Origin: Agelas oroides
Taxonomy: Eukaryota; Porifera; Demospongiae; Agelasida; Agelasidae
Reading direction: 5' to 3'
DNA: 64,000 nucleotides
NCBI GenBank assembly: GCA_949130485.1
Contig: OX422191.1
Location: 4,031,754 to 4,095,753, forward strand
The translations under genes were made by a program, and so were the position numbers. Numbering within the stretch: the stretch's first letter is position 1; every line of letters starts with the position of its first letter. Positions 11,086 to 25,248 of the stretch are shown here, one piece after another. The notes under the pieces were generated by a model that saw nothing but the letters and a program-made list of their open reading frames with translations, was not told where the DNA came from and searched no databases.

Positions 11086-11488
11086 GGCCACTCCAATAAA
11101 ATGTTTAGTTTCTGTTCAGTGGCTTCTCGAACAGCGATGCAGGCGGGCGGGTTATTATTGTTATTATTACAAAATGTGAAGAGCATTTGAATCGCTATTA
11201 AAGTACAGGAAGTGCATTTGAAGTGCTTCTAAGGTACAGGAAGTGATTTACTGCACCGCTGTCAGATAGGCGGTAGACCAGACCCTCTGTTGTACGCGAG
11301 AGTCTGGCTGTGCGAGACTATGTGGGACTACCCATTGCATTTTAAATATGAAAAGGAAATGTAAACCTACCCTGTCATGCTTATATATAGCCCATTTTGC
11401 CATACGTAATAATAATAATTTATTTTATAGATTTCCAAAAATAGAGGCGGGCGGGGGACCAGAAACTAAACATTTTATTGGAGTGGCC
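11086..11488. mobile_element. PIF/Harbinger-type MITE with TTA duplication
   Basis: GGCCACTCCAATAAAATGTT at the left is exactly mirrored by AACATTTTATTGGAGTGGCC at the right. TTA flanks both sides (11083-11085, 11489-11491). TIRs starting GG with a three-base TWA duplication are typical of PIF/Harbinger. A GGCGGGCGG block lies inside both arms. No transposase is present. Confidence 0.85.
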
Positions 11489-11844
11489 TTACCTGGCAGT
11501 ACGGCAAGCTATGGTGAGCGTATTCAGAGTGTACATTCGAAAATCACACTAACTTACTCGCTTACCTAGGCAAACTGACCACTGTATACCCCCGGAGAAT
11601 GGCTTTCAGGGTGCTATTAAATGCCAAGGCAGCTTTGCTCAAGTCTTCTCTGCCATTGTTGTTCGAAAAAAAAAAAACCCTGCCAGAACGGGCTCCTACT
11701 AAAACGCAGCTACGTGTACTGTTGCCGGATTATCGATCGATATGCAATTACGTGCGTGGGCACATAGACGATCCGCCTACACTCAATTAAGTCCTCTCTA
11801 CCTTCGAGCTTCTCTCTACCCTCTATGTTACTCACGTGATAAAT

Positions 11845-11917
11845 TATTCCAGGCCCTATCCCGCTTTTCCATACTGCAAGCGACGGAAAGCTGAGCGGGG
11901 CCTGGGAAAGGCTAACC
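11845..11917. mobile_element. short fold-back related to the GCCTCGTTCCCAGGC family
   Basis: CCAGGCCCTATCCCGCTTTT pairs with AAAGCTGAGCGGGGCCTGGGAA. The loop holds ATACTGCAAGCG, the core shared with copies at 8236, 19304 and 22876. The outer ends are eroded. Confidence 0.65.
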
Positions 11918-12194
11918 ACTAACATCTGCAATGGAATCACCAGCTTGCATGAAAGTTCCTTACTTCAACATTGAAGTGCATTTGTATATAAAGACTCCCT
12001 CACACATGTTCTGAGGGTTGTCAGTGTATAGTGGTTGTAACATGAACTTCATGGGCCAGGTTATTAACACACGGTCACCTGCTTTTCTGGTTGCCTTACG
12101 CAAGTAGTCTCTAATACTATGTAACCACAGCTTGACTGAAACCTGCGTAACCACTCCGTGGTTAAAGCAACCAATTTGTTTATATACTGCTCAG

Positions 12195-12467
12195 CTAGCC
12201 ACTGGCTATTCTCTGACCATTTACTGTGCTGTGCATGCAACAACAACTACTTCCAGTGACTTTCCGGTTGGTCCAGTCCACTCCGGTCCAGTCGGTCCGG
12301 GTTTTGAAGAAGGTCGTATTTACTTGAGTGTTGCCTGGGCAGAACAGTGTCTTGTATTCCTCAATGCTTTTATCAGGACTACAAAATCTTGTATCTTCCT
12401 TCTCCAACTTCTTCGGAGTTTTACGTTTCTTTGATGGAGGAAGCTGAAAGTCATCATTGCTCCACAC
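12195..12467 (-). pseudogene. possible Crypton/ZMYM-like N-terminal fragment
   Basis: The frame reads LPPSKKRKTPKKLEKEDTRF, then SIEEYKTLFCPGNTQVNTTF. The second part resembles the 'SI(D/E)(D/E).....PxNTxxNT' segment that precedes the tyrosine recombinase-like domain in Crypton-derived and QRICH1/ZMYM-type proteins. Only about 60 residues fit, and no recombinase domain follows. This is a weak resemblance judged by eye. Confidence 0.35.
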
Positions 12468-12816
12468 ATTTGTCTACTGTAATGATGTTATTGTATGATG
12501 ATTTTTAAATCTAGAGATAAAACGCTTTGATCATCCAACAGCTCTAGCTGCATAGTTGCAGCCAGCAATATACAGTGTACAGGTGTAGTGTAGCTTTGTG
12601 TGTAAATTGCTTCACTGATTGTCTCACACTTTTTATACAGTGGTCAAACTTTCAATTGCAAGTCATTTTTAAAAATGACTTCATCATGCTCTCTTGTGCA
12701 TCATTAGGTACACCTGGAATCTAATCTATGTACAAACTGTGGCTATAATGTTGGTAACAGCCCCTGTTCCACCATCATCCAGTTACAAGAGCACTGGCCA
12801 GCTGTGGCTAATAATT

Positions 12817-13974
12817 TGTGACCCGCTGAGCGAAAACCCGGCACATCACGTATTTTATGAAAATCGAGATAAGACATTGCCAGAAATGCAAGGACACGGA
12901 CTTCGAACTCTTTGGAAACGTCCGTTACGTTTCTGTTATACGTACTTAATGTTTTACTACGGGAGCCTATGGCGCCTCAAACTCTGACTAAAGTAACGAG
13001 CTTACCTTGCATGTAAATGTGTTGTTAATGATATATTCACCTTATGCTATCTCTCTACTGATATCTACAGTGATGGCTCCTGAAAGTCACAGAATTTGCC
13101 TTTCGTGATAGTATTTCAACTGTACACGCAGTTGAAGTGTGAAAAAATTGGCATTTTAAATTTTCTGAAGTAAAAATATACACTTTTGCAGTTCATTTTT
13201 GATCTGTTAACGATGAAATTCACTTATTTTTGATGTCCTCTGCCCGACTGGCCGTCAAGTTTTGTAGATTTTGTTCCCAGAATTTGCCAAACCGTACAAA
13301 ATAGGTACAAAAATGTACGCAAGTATACACAATTAGCTACGGATAATTACAAATACGGTACAATGTAAACTTCCGCGTTTTACTTATAACTCCGTACGCT
13401 ACGGAAATAACGTCGTGACCGCCGCGATATTCAAATTTCTGGCAACGCCGGAAATTGGTATACCAATGTGTAATTGTGCGGCAGGAAAAAAATGGAAGCG
13501 ATCGGTTGCCTGGTTCCCGAGCTACAGAGTGAAATGCGTAGCGAATGCGGAACGCAACTTTTCGAGAAAACGCAATGTTTTTACGTTGCCATGGTAATTT
13601 TTAATGTTTCCGTATACTATCGTGTTACGTAAATTTACACGTGTTCTTGTAAAAAAGCAGCTTGGAAGTTGGCAAAGACAGTTGGGAAAGACAGCGGTTA
13701 TAAACGCGGGGGCTTACATTGTGTCTATGGACAGAAAGACAACCGTATAGTCTACGGACTGGAAGCTGGTCAAATTTTTTGTTGTTGTTGAAAAACGCGT
13801 ACAAGCTGTCCATAGCAACATGTTCCCGTATTTTACTGGCCTGCCTGTGAGTTTGAGCTTATATCGTCTTTATAATAGCAGAGCCGGGCTTCATAATTAG
13901 GTGTGGTACAGTCCAAGCTCTAACTCAAATTCAATATTTGTGCGAAGTGGCAGGTTTTCGCTCAGTGGGTCACA
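12817..13974. mobile_element. 1.16-kb MITE with TGTGACCCGCTGAGCGAAAA ends
   Basis: TGTGACCCGCTGAGCGAAAA at the left is mirrored by TTTTCGCTCAGTGGGTCACA at the right, with two mismatches. The interior is rich in short A/T runs and shows no transposase; the frames at 12694-12987 and 13415-13597 have no domain. The right end is 25 bp before the first recognised CRAT exon, so the element supplies sequence just outside a splice acceptor. Confidence 0.8.
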
Positions 13975-13999
13975 TTGTGAATTGTGTTGACTGCTGCAG

Positions 14000-14224
14000 G
14001 TACTATGTTCAGTGGTGCCTAAGACCTCTCCAAGGATGCTAGCATCCTCAAACCTTCATGGAGCACACAAGCCAGTGAGTGACAGGGTTCAGTTTCCACG
14101 ACTCCCTCCGGAGTGGGAGGAGAAGTACAAGCCTGGACAGATGTACCATCACCAGGCGTCTCTACCCCAGCTCCCCATACCCTCCCTTCAACAAACACTA
14201 CAGAAATACATCACCAGTGTGGAG
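14000..14224 (+). CDS. CRAT: CRAT N-terminal exon
   Basis: The acceptor is CTGCTGCAG at 13991-13999 and the donor GTATGA at 14225. It encodes RLPPEWEEKYKPGQMYHHQA and then LPQLPIPSLQQTLQKYI, the conserved N-terminal acyltransferase block. An in-frame ATG at 14036 is a possible start, but the frame is open to the acceptor, so an upstream exon with a targeting peptide is equally possible. Confidence 0.85.
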
Positions 14225-17200
14225 GTATGAAACAGCGTATACTAAACATTAATTGTCCTAACCCATAGTCTCGCTTAGCCACACTTCATTCAGCAAGAGA
14301 TCTAGAGGGAAGGGGTCGGGTAACTTCCTTTAATTGCAGCAGTTTGTTGTACCGCTCTGTAAAGTGTGGGACCAATCACAGCACAATATTTTGTCACATG
14401 AGTACTGCTATCACAATTTCAGTAGGAAATTACAAGGTGTGGATCAACTGTGAAGCCATGAGCAGCTGCTTTGTGGTCTTCACAATATAATTATGCAGCA
14501 TTAGCACTTGCACAATGCAAGTATAAATATAATTCCTGTGCAACAAGCAGCTGCAACAAAAGGTACCAGATCCCTTCCCTCTCTTGTGGAATGGGGTGTG
14601 GCTATGTGAGACTAACTTAGCCGAAGGGCACATATCCCACATTAAACAGGATGTGTCTGAAGTCTGTATTGTTGAGTGGGGATTACAGTTGTCTATGAAC
14701 TCATGCATGCACTGCCACACTCCACCATTATACTCCATCACAGCTTAAACTGTTGTTACACAGATATTACCTGGTACACAAGCTCCCATTTTCAATTTAC
14801 AGGTTATCACCACTTATACGTTTATACTTTCAATCAGGTTGCTTAAATTTTCTTCTCCTGCCCCCTCCCCTTGTCTTTCCTCCTTCCCATTGCTTCTCCA
14901 CCTCTCTTTCTCTCCTCCTCATTCTCCTCTACCCCTCTCTCCACCCCAGCCACTGCTCTCCCCTCAAGAACTGGAAAAAACAAAGGCAGTAGTGAAGGAG
15001 TTTGGCAGGGAGGGAGGAGCCGGGGAGAAGTTACAACAGGCTCTGCTGGAGAAGACCAAGAACAATGACAGCTGGGTAGGCTCATGGTGGTTAAGGCATA
15101 TCCCAATTTTGGTTTTTAGCTCAATTTTTGCTTTAGCTACCCTTCATACTTTGAGCAAGTATTGAAGACAAAGTACATATTCAAACTTAACAATCATTGA
15201 CTAACCAAGTAGCAAATAGATTATAGTTTATATTATAAACAAGCATTACCATGGCAACATGCAGGCAATCCCAAAATCAGGGGAGGTCAAAGTTTAACTG
15301 CCTTAATTATATTGCTAAATGTGGAACATCAAACGCCTTTGAATCCCGATGAAATGGATATTGAGCGAAAGCTCTTTGCTTTTAAAATTAGCTATCTGAA
15401 TCTGGGTAGGGACACTGCACCAGATACAACCTGAAGCTCCAAGAAGGAAATATAAGTGTTTTTACGCCTCAAATCAGCGTTTATTTAGATTATGAAAGCT
15501 CACCTCTCCAGTGACAGCAACAATAGCCTCTGTCCCTAGGTACAGTACGTTAGTACAACTAGTCCACTACACACTCTCAAAGTTTTAGTCACAAATCTAG
15601 CCATCTGACCTTCCGCATCGCTTACACGCGGCAGCCATTCAATCTCCGCAAACTATGGCAATACATTTGCAAATTATTGCTCACATACTTCCGTGTCATG
15701 CGTAATACAGTTGGGGCTGCCTTAACTGACCTGAGGGTGTTGGGGGGGGTGGGGAGGATGATGGAGGGAGGGGAAGGAGGAGACGGTATGGAGTTGGGAA
15801 TAGGTGATTGCACCAAGCCACTGGAAGGACAGTTAGGCCATGGTAATTAAATTTCCGGTTTTACAAACCTGCCAGCATTTAGCTTTCAATCGCAGTTATT
15901 TCCAGAGGAAATGTCTATGTTTTGCAGTGCTTCTCTCCAGTTACAAGCATAGGATTGACATGAAGTAAGAGGCATAAGCCTCTCAACATACTATCTAGAG
16001 AGAAATAGGTGCTATGCACTGGTAGGTGGGGTTTCAATTGCTTGCTGTTCGAGGTACAAGCATCGGACAAGGATTGTGAGCGAGAATTTGAGATGTTACG
16101 CCAAAAAACAGCACTTATGGCAGGTACCAAGTTCCTACAGCAAATAACTAGCAACGTTTATCGAAGAACAGCCAAACGATAGAACGATCGCTGCTTGTGG
16201 AGTTTAAAATATTCATTGCAGATAATAAAAAAAATAGCCGCCCGCCTGCATGGTTGGGAATCCTAAAATTGTCTGAGAAACTGGAAATTTTATTACCTTG
16301 GCCTTAACAGTGTAGTGACACCTTTTACTCCTCAATCCATCTCTCTTTTTCCTCCACCTCACCCTTCCCTTACTTCACCTCCTCACCAGCTCTCAGGGTG
16401 GTTGCCACATGAGCACTACTTGAGCAATCGTCGTCCTGTAGTAGTCCACCACAACCCAGGTGTTGCATATCCATGGCAACCAGCAGGAGATGAGGACACA
16501 TACATACATCAGGTAAAACAAAAGCCAGACCTCAACAAAGTGAGAAGGAGGGTCCAGTCAGTCGAAGTGTAGCTACACACATACTGAATGGCTGCCAGAT
16601 GTGCAACTGAGGCATTTCAGTGCCACCTGGGCAGTATAAGAAATGTCAAGAAGTTACCGAGTGCGAGCTACTATTCAAAACCATCAAGATCTTTCGAGGC
16701 AAAAGTAAAAAGGCTGGCAATCACCAGGAGTCGAAGCCAGGACACCTGGTTTGTGCGGCCAGTGCTTTGCCACTGAGCTATGACAACCGAACAACCACCA
16801 GCCCTCACAATCCCAGACACTCACAGCAGCAATAGGCTAGGTTGGTGTTTACAAAATTTTCTAACAAAGCAAACCAGGAGCTTGTGTGATCAGCATCGCA
16901 GAAAGAGCGTCAAACTAGCATATCTATCCTGTGTCCAGAGGAGGTACAACAGCATCACGTGATCGATACTAGGGCGGCCCTCCCCCTTCATATACAAAGT
17001 TATTATTATTACATTACAAACTGCAATAGTACAATCATCAATCTGTTTGAGCACTGTTAAAGCGGGCTATCGTTTTGATATTTTGAGGAATTAAAGTGCA
17101 TCGACCGACAAGTCCAGTGAACACCAAGGCCCCTGGTTGGCACCTCACTTAGTGAGTGTACTTGTCCTCTGCTTACTTTTGTATTCGAGTTTGAACTTTG

Positions 17201-20200
17201 CACTTCGAGAGCACCCCAGGGACCGGCACCTGTGCAGGCCACAAAGAAAAGTGGAAGTAAAACAACTATACAAAAAGCTATACTTGTCCGCAGTAATTAC
17301 ACGCTACACACATTTAACCCTGTGGTGATATCACCACGTCGTACATCCTCTGTCCTGTGTCGAATCACACTTTCAAAACGTGCCTTACGTATATGGACTT
17401 TAACTTACTCATGTTAACGAGCTTTGAGGTTACTACCGTGACTAGCTACGGGCATCTGTACATGTAATCACTGGACTTGGACTACTGGACTGGACTACTG
17501 GACTCTAATTTCAATGCGCTAAACACATTTTTAACAAGATCAACTTAACTGTAGAGTTGTATACTGCATTACCTTGGCATACAAAACTGTAGTAGGCCCT
17601 CCTATTCAGTGGTCTTGAACTCTTGAACACATTAACAAGCCACTAGAGTGTAGCAATATCAAAGTTCCAGCACTGGCGTTGTAAATGCGGCTTGGGACTT
17701 GTATAATCGATCCTGGTGGCAACTTAGGATGCTGGCAGACTGACTAGAATGTAGGCACCGTATCCAAGCACACTTTGAAACATGGTTACATGCTGTGAGC
17801 TCTGTTACACACAAACTACATAAAACTTAGCCTCGTACCCAGGCCATTAGTACGAACGGCCTAGGTGCGGAGCTACATCAAGGCCACACCCTTTACAGAG
17901 GGTGTGGCCAGTCACCATCGTAGACATGGTAGACCTAGGACCTTCACTATCTTTTGAGTGCTGGATATTGTTTTTGCTGAGTGCCTAAGTGTGAGCTCGA
18001 GGCTACTCAGTTTGTGTTTGTCTGTCGTTGTCTGCCACACTTGCATGGGCTGCGCTGTACGGCAGTAGCTACATCACTAATTGTACATAAATAAGGTACG
18101 TAGTCTACCTCTTTGCAGCAAAATGGCTATCCTTGCATGCAGGTTGTTAGAGTGTATTATGCAACTGCACAGGTAGATAAAGAGCATAAAAATGTTTTTA
18201 GTGCATTGAAATTAGAGTCCAGTAGTCCAGTCCAGTAGTCCAGTCCAGTAGTCCAGTCCATGCAGTGATTACAGACGCCCGACTAGCTACTATGGATTCT
18301 CAAGAGCCCACCAGCTGTCACCTGCTTGGCTTCTTAACAAAGTAGGTGCGAACATACAGCTACCTTATAAGGCTCGTTTTGGAGGCACCAAATTCAACAG
18401 AGGATGGGGCCAACTAATGTATGGTAGTTTGACGCTCCTTCACACCGTTTCGTGGCACTCATAAGCTCCTGAGCAAACTTGCAGTCGTGTGATCAGCATG
18501 TCGAATAAATATGTTATGAGCATGTTGGAAAGTACACAGGCCTGCCAACTTATCATATGTTCAAAATCCTTTAGACCGGGTTGTGCCTACTGGGTACACA
18601 CGGCTCCGACAGCAAGCTAGTATACACTTCCACCTCAGCCAGTGACCCTCTCCCCCTGTTTATTGAGGGTCTAGCTCTGTAACCAAAGGTGTAGGTAAAC
18701 ACGTCACAGAAGGGTCGTATATCTCTCAGTGCCTCTCTCTCCCTCAGGACATCTGCAATGCTCCTGCTTGCAGTTGTAAAATGGAACCAGCTGGTACTCA
18801 CGTAAGCCATTATTCCATGGAAATGTGGTACAAAGTAGCAGAGCTGATCTGGACAGGTTTACGGTCTCGTTTATGTTCTGAGTTTGTGTAGCTAGCTAGC
18901 TCTCTACCTCTCCTCCACATCCAATGTTGGTACTCATGTATGCTATCACTGCACAGGGCCGTAGCTAGCTATTTCAAGGTGGTGTGGCCAAAGTCTACAT
19001 ACCACATGTAGGATCTAGGGTGTCTGGGGGCATGCTCCCCCAGGATGCTAGGAGTTGGTTCTGAGGCCATTTTTAGGCCCCAAATCTCTTATGTTCTGCA
19101 ATTCTTTAAGCAAACAGAATTTCAATAGTTACTACATGTACTCTTTGTGAGGTGGTGATCGCAGATTGCGCATAACTTAGTGCACGTAGCAGCTACATAT
19201 GGAAGGCATGCCCCCGCAGCAAAAAAAAATTGCTCGGAGATCGCTTGTTAGCTGTGATCATAGGCAAGCAGGATTCTGATTCACATTGAGAACTGAATGA
19301 GTAGTCTTGTTCCCAGGCTCCCGCCCAGCTTTCCGTCGCTGGCACTACGTACGGCAAACGATGGAAAGCTGGATGAGGACTGGGGAACGAGGCTAGTGAT
19401 TAAGAGTCAGATTCCGCGTATGAACTAAGCTGCGCGTACCTACCGCAGGCAGCACGGGCTTCGTCGCAGTAAGGAGTGGCCATTGAGAAAACCGAAATGG
19501 CTAAAAATCCTAACACAACGTTACCTTTTTGTCAGTGAAATTTGCACCATGATATGTGCAGTCGTTTTTTCAGCTTATTACGTACGACTTCACATGCCGT
19601 ATTCAAAGTACGCATGTGCAAGTTTTGCGAAAAAGTGGTCGAGCCAAAACCTGACCAGCCCGACCGCTTGCTACGGCCATGCTGCAGAAGTGTGGCAGGG
19701 TATAGGAATGCTCTGGACATGACATGTAGATTCTGTGTTAGTTTGCCGCTCAAGAAGCATCAGCTGGAGTTATTTATTTATTGTGTAAAAAATCTGCTCG
19801 TGCAAGGCCAGGGCTTCCTGCTTGGCCACCTGTACTTAACAGTGCATGATGTACTCCATTTCCATTTAATTTCCCAGTGCACGCTGGAACTGTGATGGTG
19901 GAAATCATAAAGATGTCCATCCTGTGAATCCCTCTATACACTATAGACTAACATCCTCTCCTCCTTGTCTCCCTCTCCCGACAGTGCTTCTGTTCCTCCA
20001 GATTTCTCCCGCAATCAGCCATTGTGCATGTCCCAGTTTGACATGTACTCCTGGTGTAGGATCCCAGGTTGCAGTACAGACACTTCAAGGAAGACAGCCA
20101 TCAGTGACTCCAGACATATCATTGTCATGAGAAACAGACATGTATGTCACATTCAGTTGAAATGAAGTAAATTCACAATACTTGTCTGACTAAAGCAGTA

Positions 20201-23200
20201 CATGCAGCATCCACTAGCTAATAAGGTCATATAAAATCATGCGATGATCTTCTTGGGAAAATGATGGCCAGCTTCAATTCTACCTCTTCTGCCTCCCTCT
20301 TCCCTCCTTCCCCCTTTCCTCTTCCTTTCTCCACCTCCTCTCTCCCTCTCCCTCAAACTCTTCTGCCATATAGTACAACGTGTTAATTAACTGCAGCTCT
20401 TCTGCTTAGAAAAATAGCTAATAGCCTCTTACACTATGTAGTTGTCCCATAAAGCAGCTTGTTGTTCTAGAAAATTTCATGAGGCTATCTGGAGACACAA
20501 CTGGAAGTGAGCTCCTTTTATTTCTAGCCCTTCATTTCCTTGCTACCCCCTCAATTGTTCTTTATACCCTCTTTCCCTCCCCCTCCCCCCACCCCTCCAA
20601 CTCCCCCTCAAGCTGGATGTTTTGTATGAAGTCCCAGGTGGTTGTCTGGCTGCAGCCCCTGGTACTCACATAGTGAAGGAGCTCCACCGTATCCTGAGGG
20701 CTGCCCCCACTCCTGCTGAGCATCCTGTGGGTATCCTCACCACAGAACAGAGGGACACCTGGTACCAAGCCAGAGAGAGGCTCAGGAAAGGTACATATAT
20801 TGTAGGAAACAGCTTTTGTGCTTGTGTAGTATGCATGGTCATTATAATACTGCAAATTCATTCACACATGCATCTTTGTCTGTACACACGCCATGGACAC
20901 AAATAGAATGTAATATAAAATATAAATGTGATATTGATATGTGCTAAATGTTATAATTATGTGTTACAATATGGTTAGGAGTTAGATGTACTAAAGCGAA
21001 TCAGGAGGGATGGCTATAGCCCCATAGCCACGTGGCACATGTCAGTAGTTACATCATTGAATACAGCTAGTAAATCTGTGATTGGTTCATGAAGGAGAAC
21101 TTGGCAACGTGTAGGAAACTCCTGCTGTTTGAATAGTTACACTGCTTAACTCTATATACACCATAGGCCATTCACTGGGTGTCTGTTTTAGGCTATGGAC
21201 ACCTTCTTTGGTTTGTATTTTCACTTCTGCTTGGAGCTAGCACCCGAAACTTGAGCCAAAGCTTATTTGAGCAATTCTCTGGGTGTTCATGACCTTGACC
21301 ACACACATTCATTAGCAACCTTTCAAATGGTCATGGCCTTCCAACAGGCAAATGCTCCTCCTGACTGAAAACTGCCTACAGTACCAGAAATGGTGCCCCT
21401 TCAGGGGGGAGAGGAGTGGTGTTTGTGCTAACAAGGTGATGCCAGTGCTGACCAGGAGCTTTCTACAGCAAGCCAAGACAGCCGCCATGTGCACAGCATG
21501 CATGTCATGACTATGCCTGCCCACCCCACCCTTTATGCTAGTGCAAAACCTATCTTCAAAACGGATTGCACCAACTGATAACATGCGACCAAAGTCAGAT
21601 GAAATGCCAAAAGGCATCATCAGTGTTTAAAGGGTTAATTCAAAGTTCTTGCCTAACTCTACATTACAGTACATGTAGATGATTGTGACTGCATGCCTTT
21701 TTGTCTTTTCTATTATTGAGTCATAGCATCAAATAGTTATACTGTTGTAGTATATTTTTGTGCACATATACCCACACACATACCACAGACTCTCTCAACC
21801 GTTCCTCCCTGGATCTGATAGAGCGTGCCCAGTTTGTTCTCTGCCTGGACCAGGGTCACCCCTCCACCTCCTCCCTCTCTCCCCATTCCCCCTTCTGCGA
21901 CACCCATTCCACGGTGTTACTCAAACGGTGCTTGCATGGTGGTGGGAGTGAATTCAACAGTGGAAACAGATGGTTCAACTCAGGCATACAGGTTGGTTAC
22001 AGCATCCATACTCTGAGGTATCCGATATTATATGGCAGCTAGGGATTTTACGAGAGGTGATAGTATTCAGCAACTAACCGTATAGCGGGAAATCTTTGCG
22101 AGCATAAACTTCACGACTCACCAACAAATACGGCAAGAAAAATCTTCAATTTTTAATTTCGCTACAGGGTCACAATCTATGGCAACACCCCTACAATTTA
22201 ACACATAGAAATGGCGACCCTGCTATGGAACTCAACATGCACTTCAACGTCAAAATGATGGTAAAAGGCTACCATGCTTATCAAAGTGTGTTGGTCGCTG
22301 TTGGAGAACTGCCATGCCAAAGGGAACGAGTTAAGTTGCAGTGATGAAAGGCAGGTTGATCGTAAGTCACATTCTGGGAAAAAATTTCTTCAGTTTGCTC
22401 GATGTTTCTAGAATGAGGTTGATCGAGTTGAGTTATATATAGTCCACGGCTTGATAGCAATCTACTCAGCTTCCTCTTCTCAGCGTCAGCAAAAATTTTC
22501 AGGGGTGAAATTTTCACTGGATGAAATTTCGTGAGTTGATGTATGATCGCAAAATTGCAAAGATTTCTGCCTCACGAAGATTTCCCGCTATATGGTGTTG
22601 CAGAAGTTCACTGCAGGTGAGAAATTTGCAGTTCTTGCCTTCTTTGTCATGTCTTCATGACACATGACGTGACACTTTCATAACAGCTCAGCTGCTTAGA
22701 CAGCTGGAAGATAACTAAGCATACCAAGGCCTGGGTCAAGCTATTTCTGGTGAAATCGATGTGCTATATTGGTTGCAGTTGTGTTTAACCATGCTGTGCA
22801 TATACATGTGCACGTATGTACATTGAATGCTCCAGTTAGTTGTGGGTTCAGTTTTAGCATTAATAAAGCTACCCTAGCCTCATTCCCAGCCCAGCCCAGC
22901 TTTCTGTTGCTTGCAGTACAGAAAAGTGGGAGAGGGTTATGTGCTGACTACCTGTGAAATGGACACAATTTGTGTTGTTATATAACTAATATGTAACTGG
23001 CTATGTTGTGTTTAGTTGGCAATGTGTGCATCATTGGCATGTCATGCTATATGTTGCTATAGATGTAGGTATTGACTTCTTCCCTTGCTCCATGCACTGC
23101 TTCTCTTCCACTGAAGCAGGTATTTCCGTTGCATAATTACCACAAAATGGTAGTAGGTTAACAGGGAATATGGGACCATCTGACCACCGCTCCTACTCCA

Positions 23201-25172
23201 ATCTACTTCATCCCCACTTTCTCTCTCCTTTCTTTGCTCTCTGCTCCCTCTTCATTTCCTCCATTCCCGTCCCCACCCACAGGTTTTGGTAGGTGAAGAT
23301 GGCGGTTGTGGGAACTGTGTAGAACACAGTATAGTTGACGGTACTGCTGCCTTTGCTTCATTCATTTTCACCCTGGACTTGATCTCAAAGTGAGATAATA
23401 ATCCTCTTTATCTGTTTGAGTAGGACTGCAATAAGCTAATGTAACCTAGTTCCAGATCAACTTTCCTTCATCGCCAGAGTGCTGTGAACAATACAAGAGT
23501 AAACACGGTAATTACCGTGTAAAACAGCATTAGAAGGTTTTCCATTCTGGTTTTTGTCTCATGGAGAGAAAAACCTCATGTGGAAACAGCACTCAACATC
23601 ATGTACCTGCTGTCTGTACCCACATTCCTTCACACCATCCACACCATGCATTTACATCACCATGCCATCCACACTGCCTCAGGTCTATTAAAGCATGTCT
23701 GTGCAGTATAGTGCATGCATTAAACCACGTCCAATAAGTGGTTAACCAGAAGTGCAGAGTTGCCTAGATTCCAGTTTGCAGGAAAACTGTGGCCAATTGC
23801 GTTCGCGGTACGATATCCAACTCCCATTCTGGTGGTCTGAGAACGTGTCAGCAAGCTGAAAGTGTTGGAAAATGACTTCTCGTGGTCCATGTTCAGCCGT
23901 GCCCCCGCAAGTGCTCAAACCAGCTACCGCAACCAAAACTGATTGCGAATTGGAGGGGTCTTGGGGCATCGTATCCATGCTAAAATCTCTCCAAAAGCAG
24001 CTTCAGAGAAGGCACAGACAACGGTGTCTGAAAATAAATACACTTATCCGATTATTGATGTTTTTCGGACAGTCATTTTATCACTTCTAGCGCCAACAGG
24101 AAACAACGTGCGGGCGTCATTTTTGGTACACCAGGTACCACATACCTCCGCTACAGTCGGGCGGTATCGCTGAATGTTTACACAGTTTTCTCTCCACGTC
24201 TGAGTGTCCGACTATACCTGTCGTCCAATGATTGCTAACTTACTCTACTACATTTTACATCCTCCACATGCACTATCCACACCACTACACCCTTCACACC
24301 ATCCCCAACTTCTGTGCCTCCGCAGGCTGAACTATGACCTCCTGGGGGAGCCCTCTGTTGTGGACCCCTCTCTTCTCCATCCAGCAGAATGACTGCAATG
24401 GAGTGTCTCAAGCGAGAGTGCCAAGGACATAGATATCGCTAAGAAAAACCTGGACAAGTGTGTGTGTGTGTGTGTTTGAGGGATAAGAGGAAATAAAAAT
24501 ACCAAATAAAAAATAAGGGTATGGTAGGGTACTCATCCATCCTCCCACAGGTGTGTCAGACCTAAATTATCCATTTTTACATACTTGATAGCATCTGACT
24601 GTTCCCCTCACGTTGGCATATGATCCGTTCTCCACATGTGCATTGATATACAATAGTGAGACTATATGTAGTCTAATTATAATATTTTCCTCTGATGGTA
24701 TAATTACCTATATGCAGTACTATATAGTTGTTAGTTTGCTTGAACTGCTGGTCATCGGGGGAGTTCACTTTCCGATCATCGTAAGACCACGGGTTTCAGT
24801 CCTTTTAAACTCCCGATCCGTAGCCCACTACAGAAACTTCAGGACCACTCCCCGCCTAAAGCTTTCTTAGGAGTCCAGCAATTGGAATATCCTGGCATCT
24901 TTAGCTATATTTAGGGTACCTGACGTTGACCGTGATGACACACAACTTTTTCTTTCTCTAGCTATAGTTCTGTTGAGCTCACCAAACAGTGATTATAGTT
25001 TACTGGTCCATATACAGAGGTTTACTGTCTTTTGGTTACATCACTTCCTTAGTTTGGTGTTAGTAAACACAAGTAGGCTGTTGTTTACTGTGATAAGCGT
25101 CTAGACTTACTACACTACCAACTACAACAAATTACACCCACAACTATATCTACAGGCTAGTCAGCTGCTTTT

Positions 25173-25248
<76 letters not shown>

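Noticed and set aside
14839-15165. Long overlapping frames on both strands around 14.9 kb
   Set aside because: They are shadows of the pyrimidine-rich intron end and CRAT exon 14950-15075; only the part after the acceptor is coding.
16715-16788. Functional tRNA gene
   Set aside because: The anticodon and T stems do not pair well and the base before the anticodon is not T.
19542-19895. Missing CRAT exon in the frame with AAEVWQGIGML
   Set aside because: Resemblance to the family's AAxLIxGVL segment is slight, the frame stops at once, and phases do not fit both neighbours.
24390-24392. Selenocysteine readthrough of the TGA in CRAT
   Set aside because: The family has no selenoprotein members known to me, the position is not catalytic, and I saw no SECIS-like element; mutation or error is simpler.
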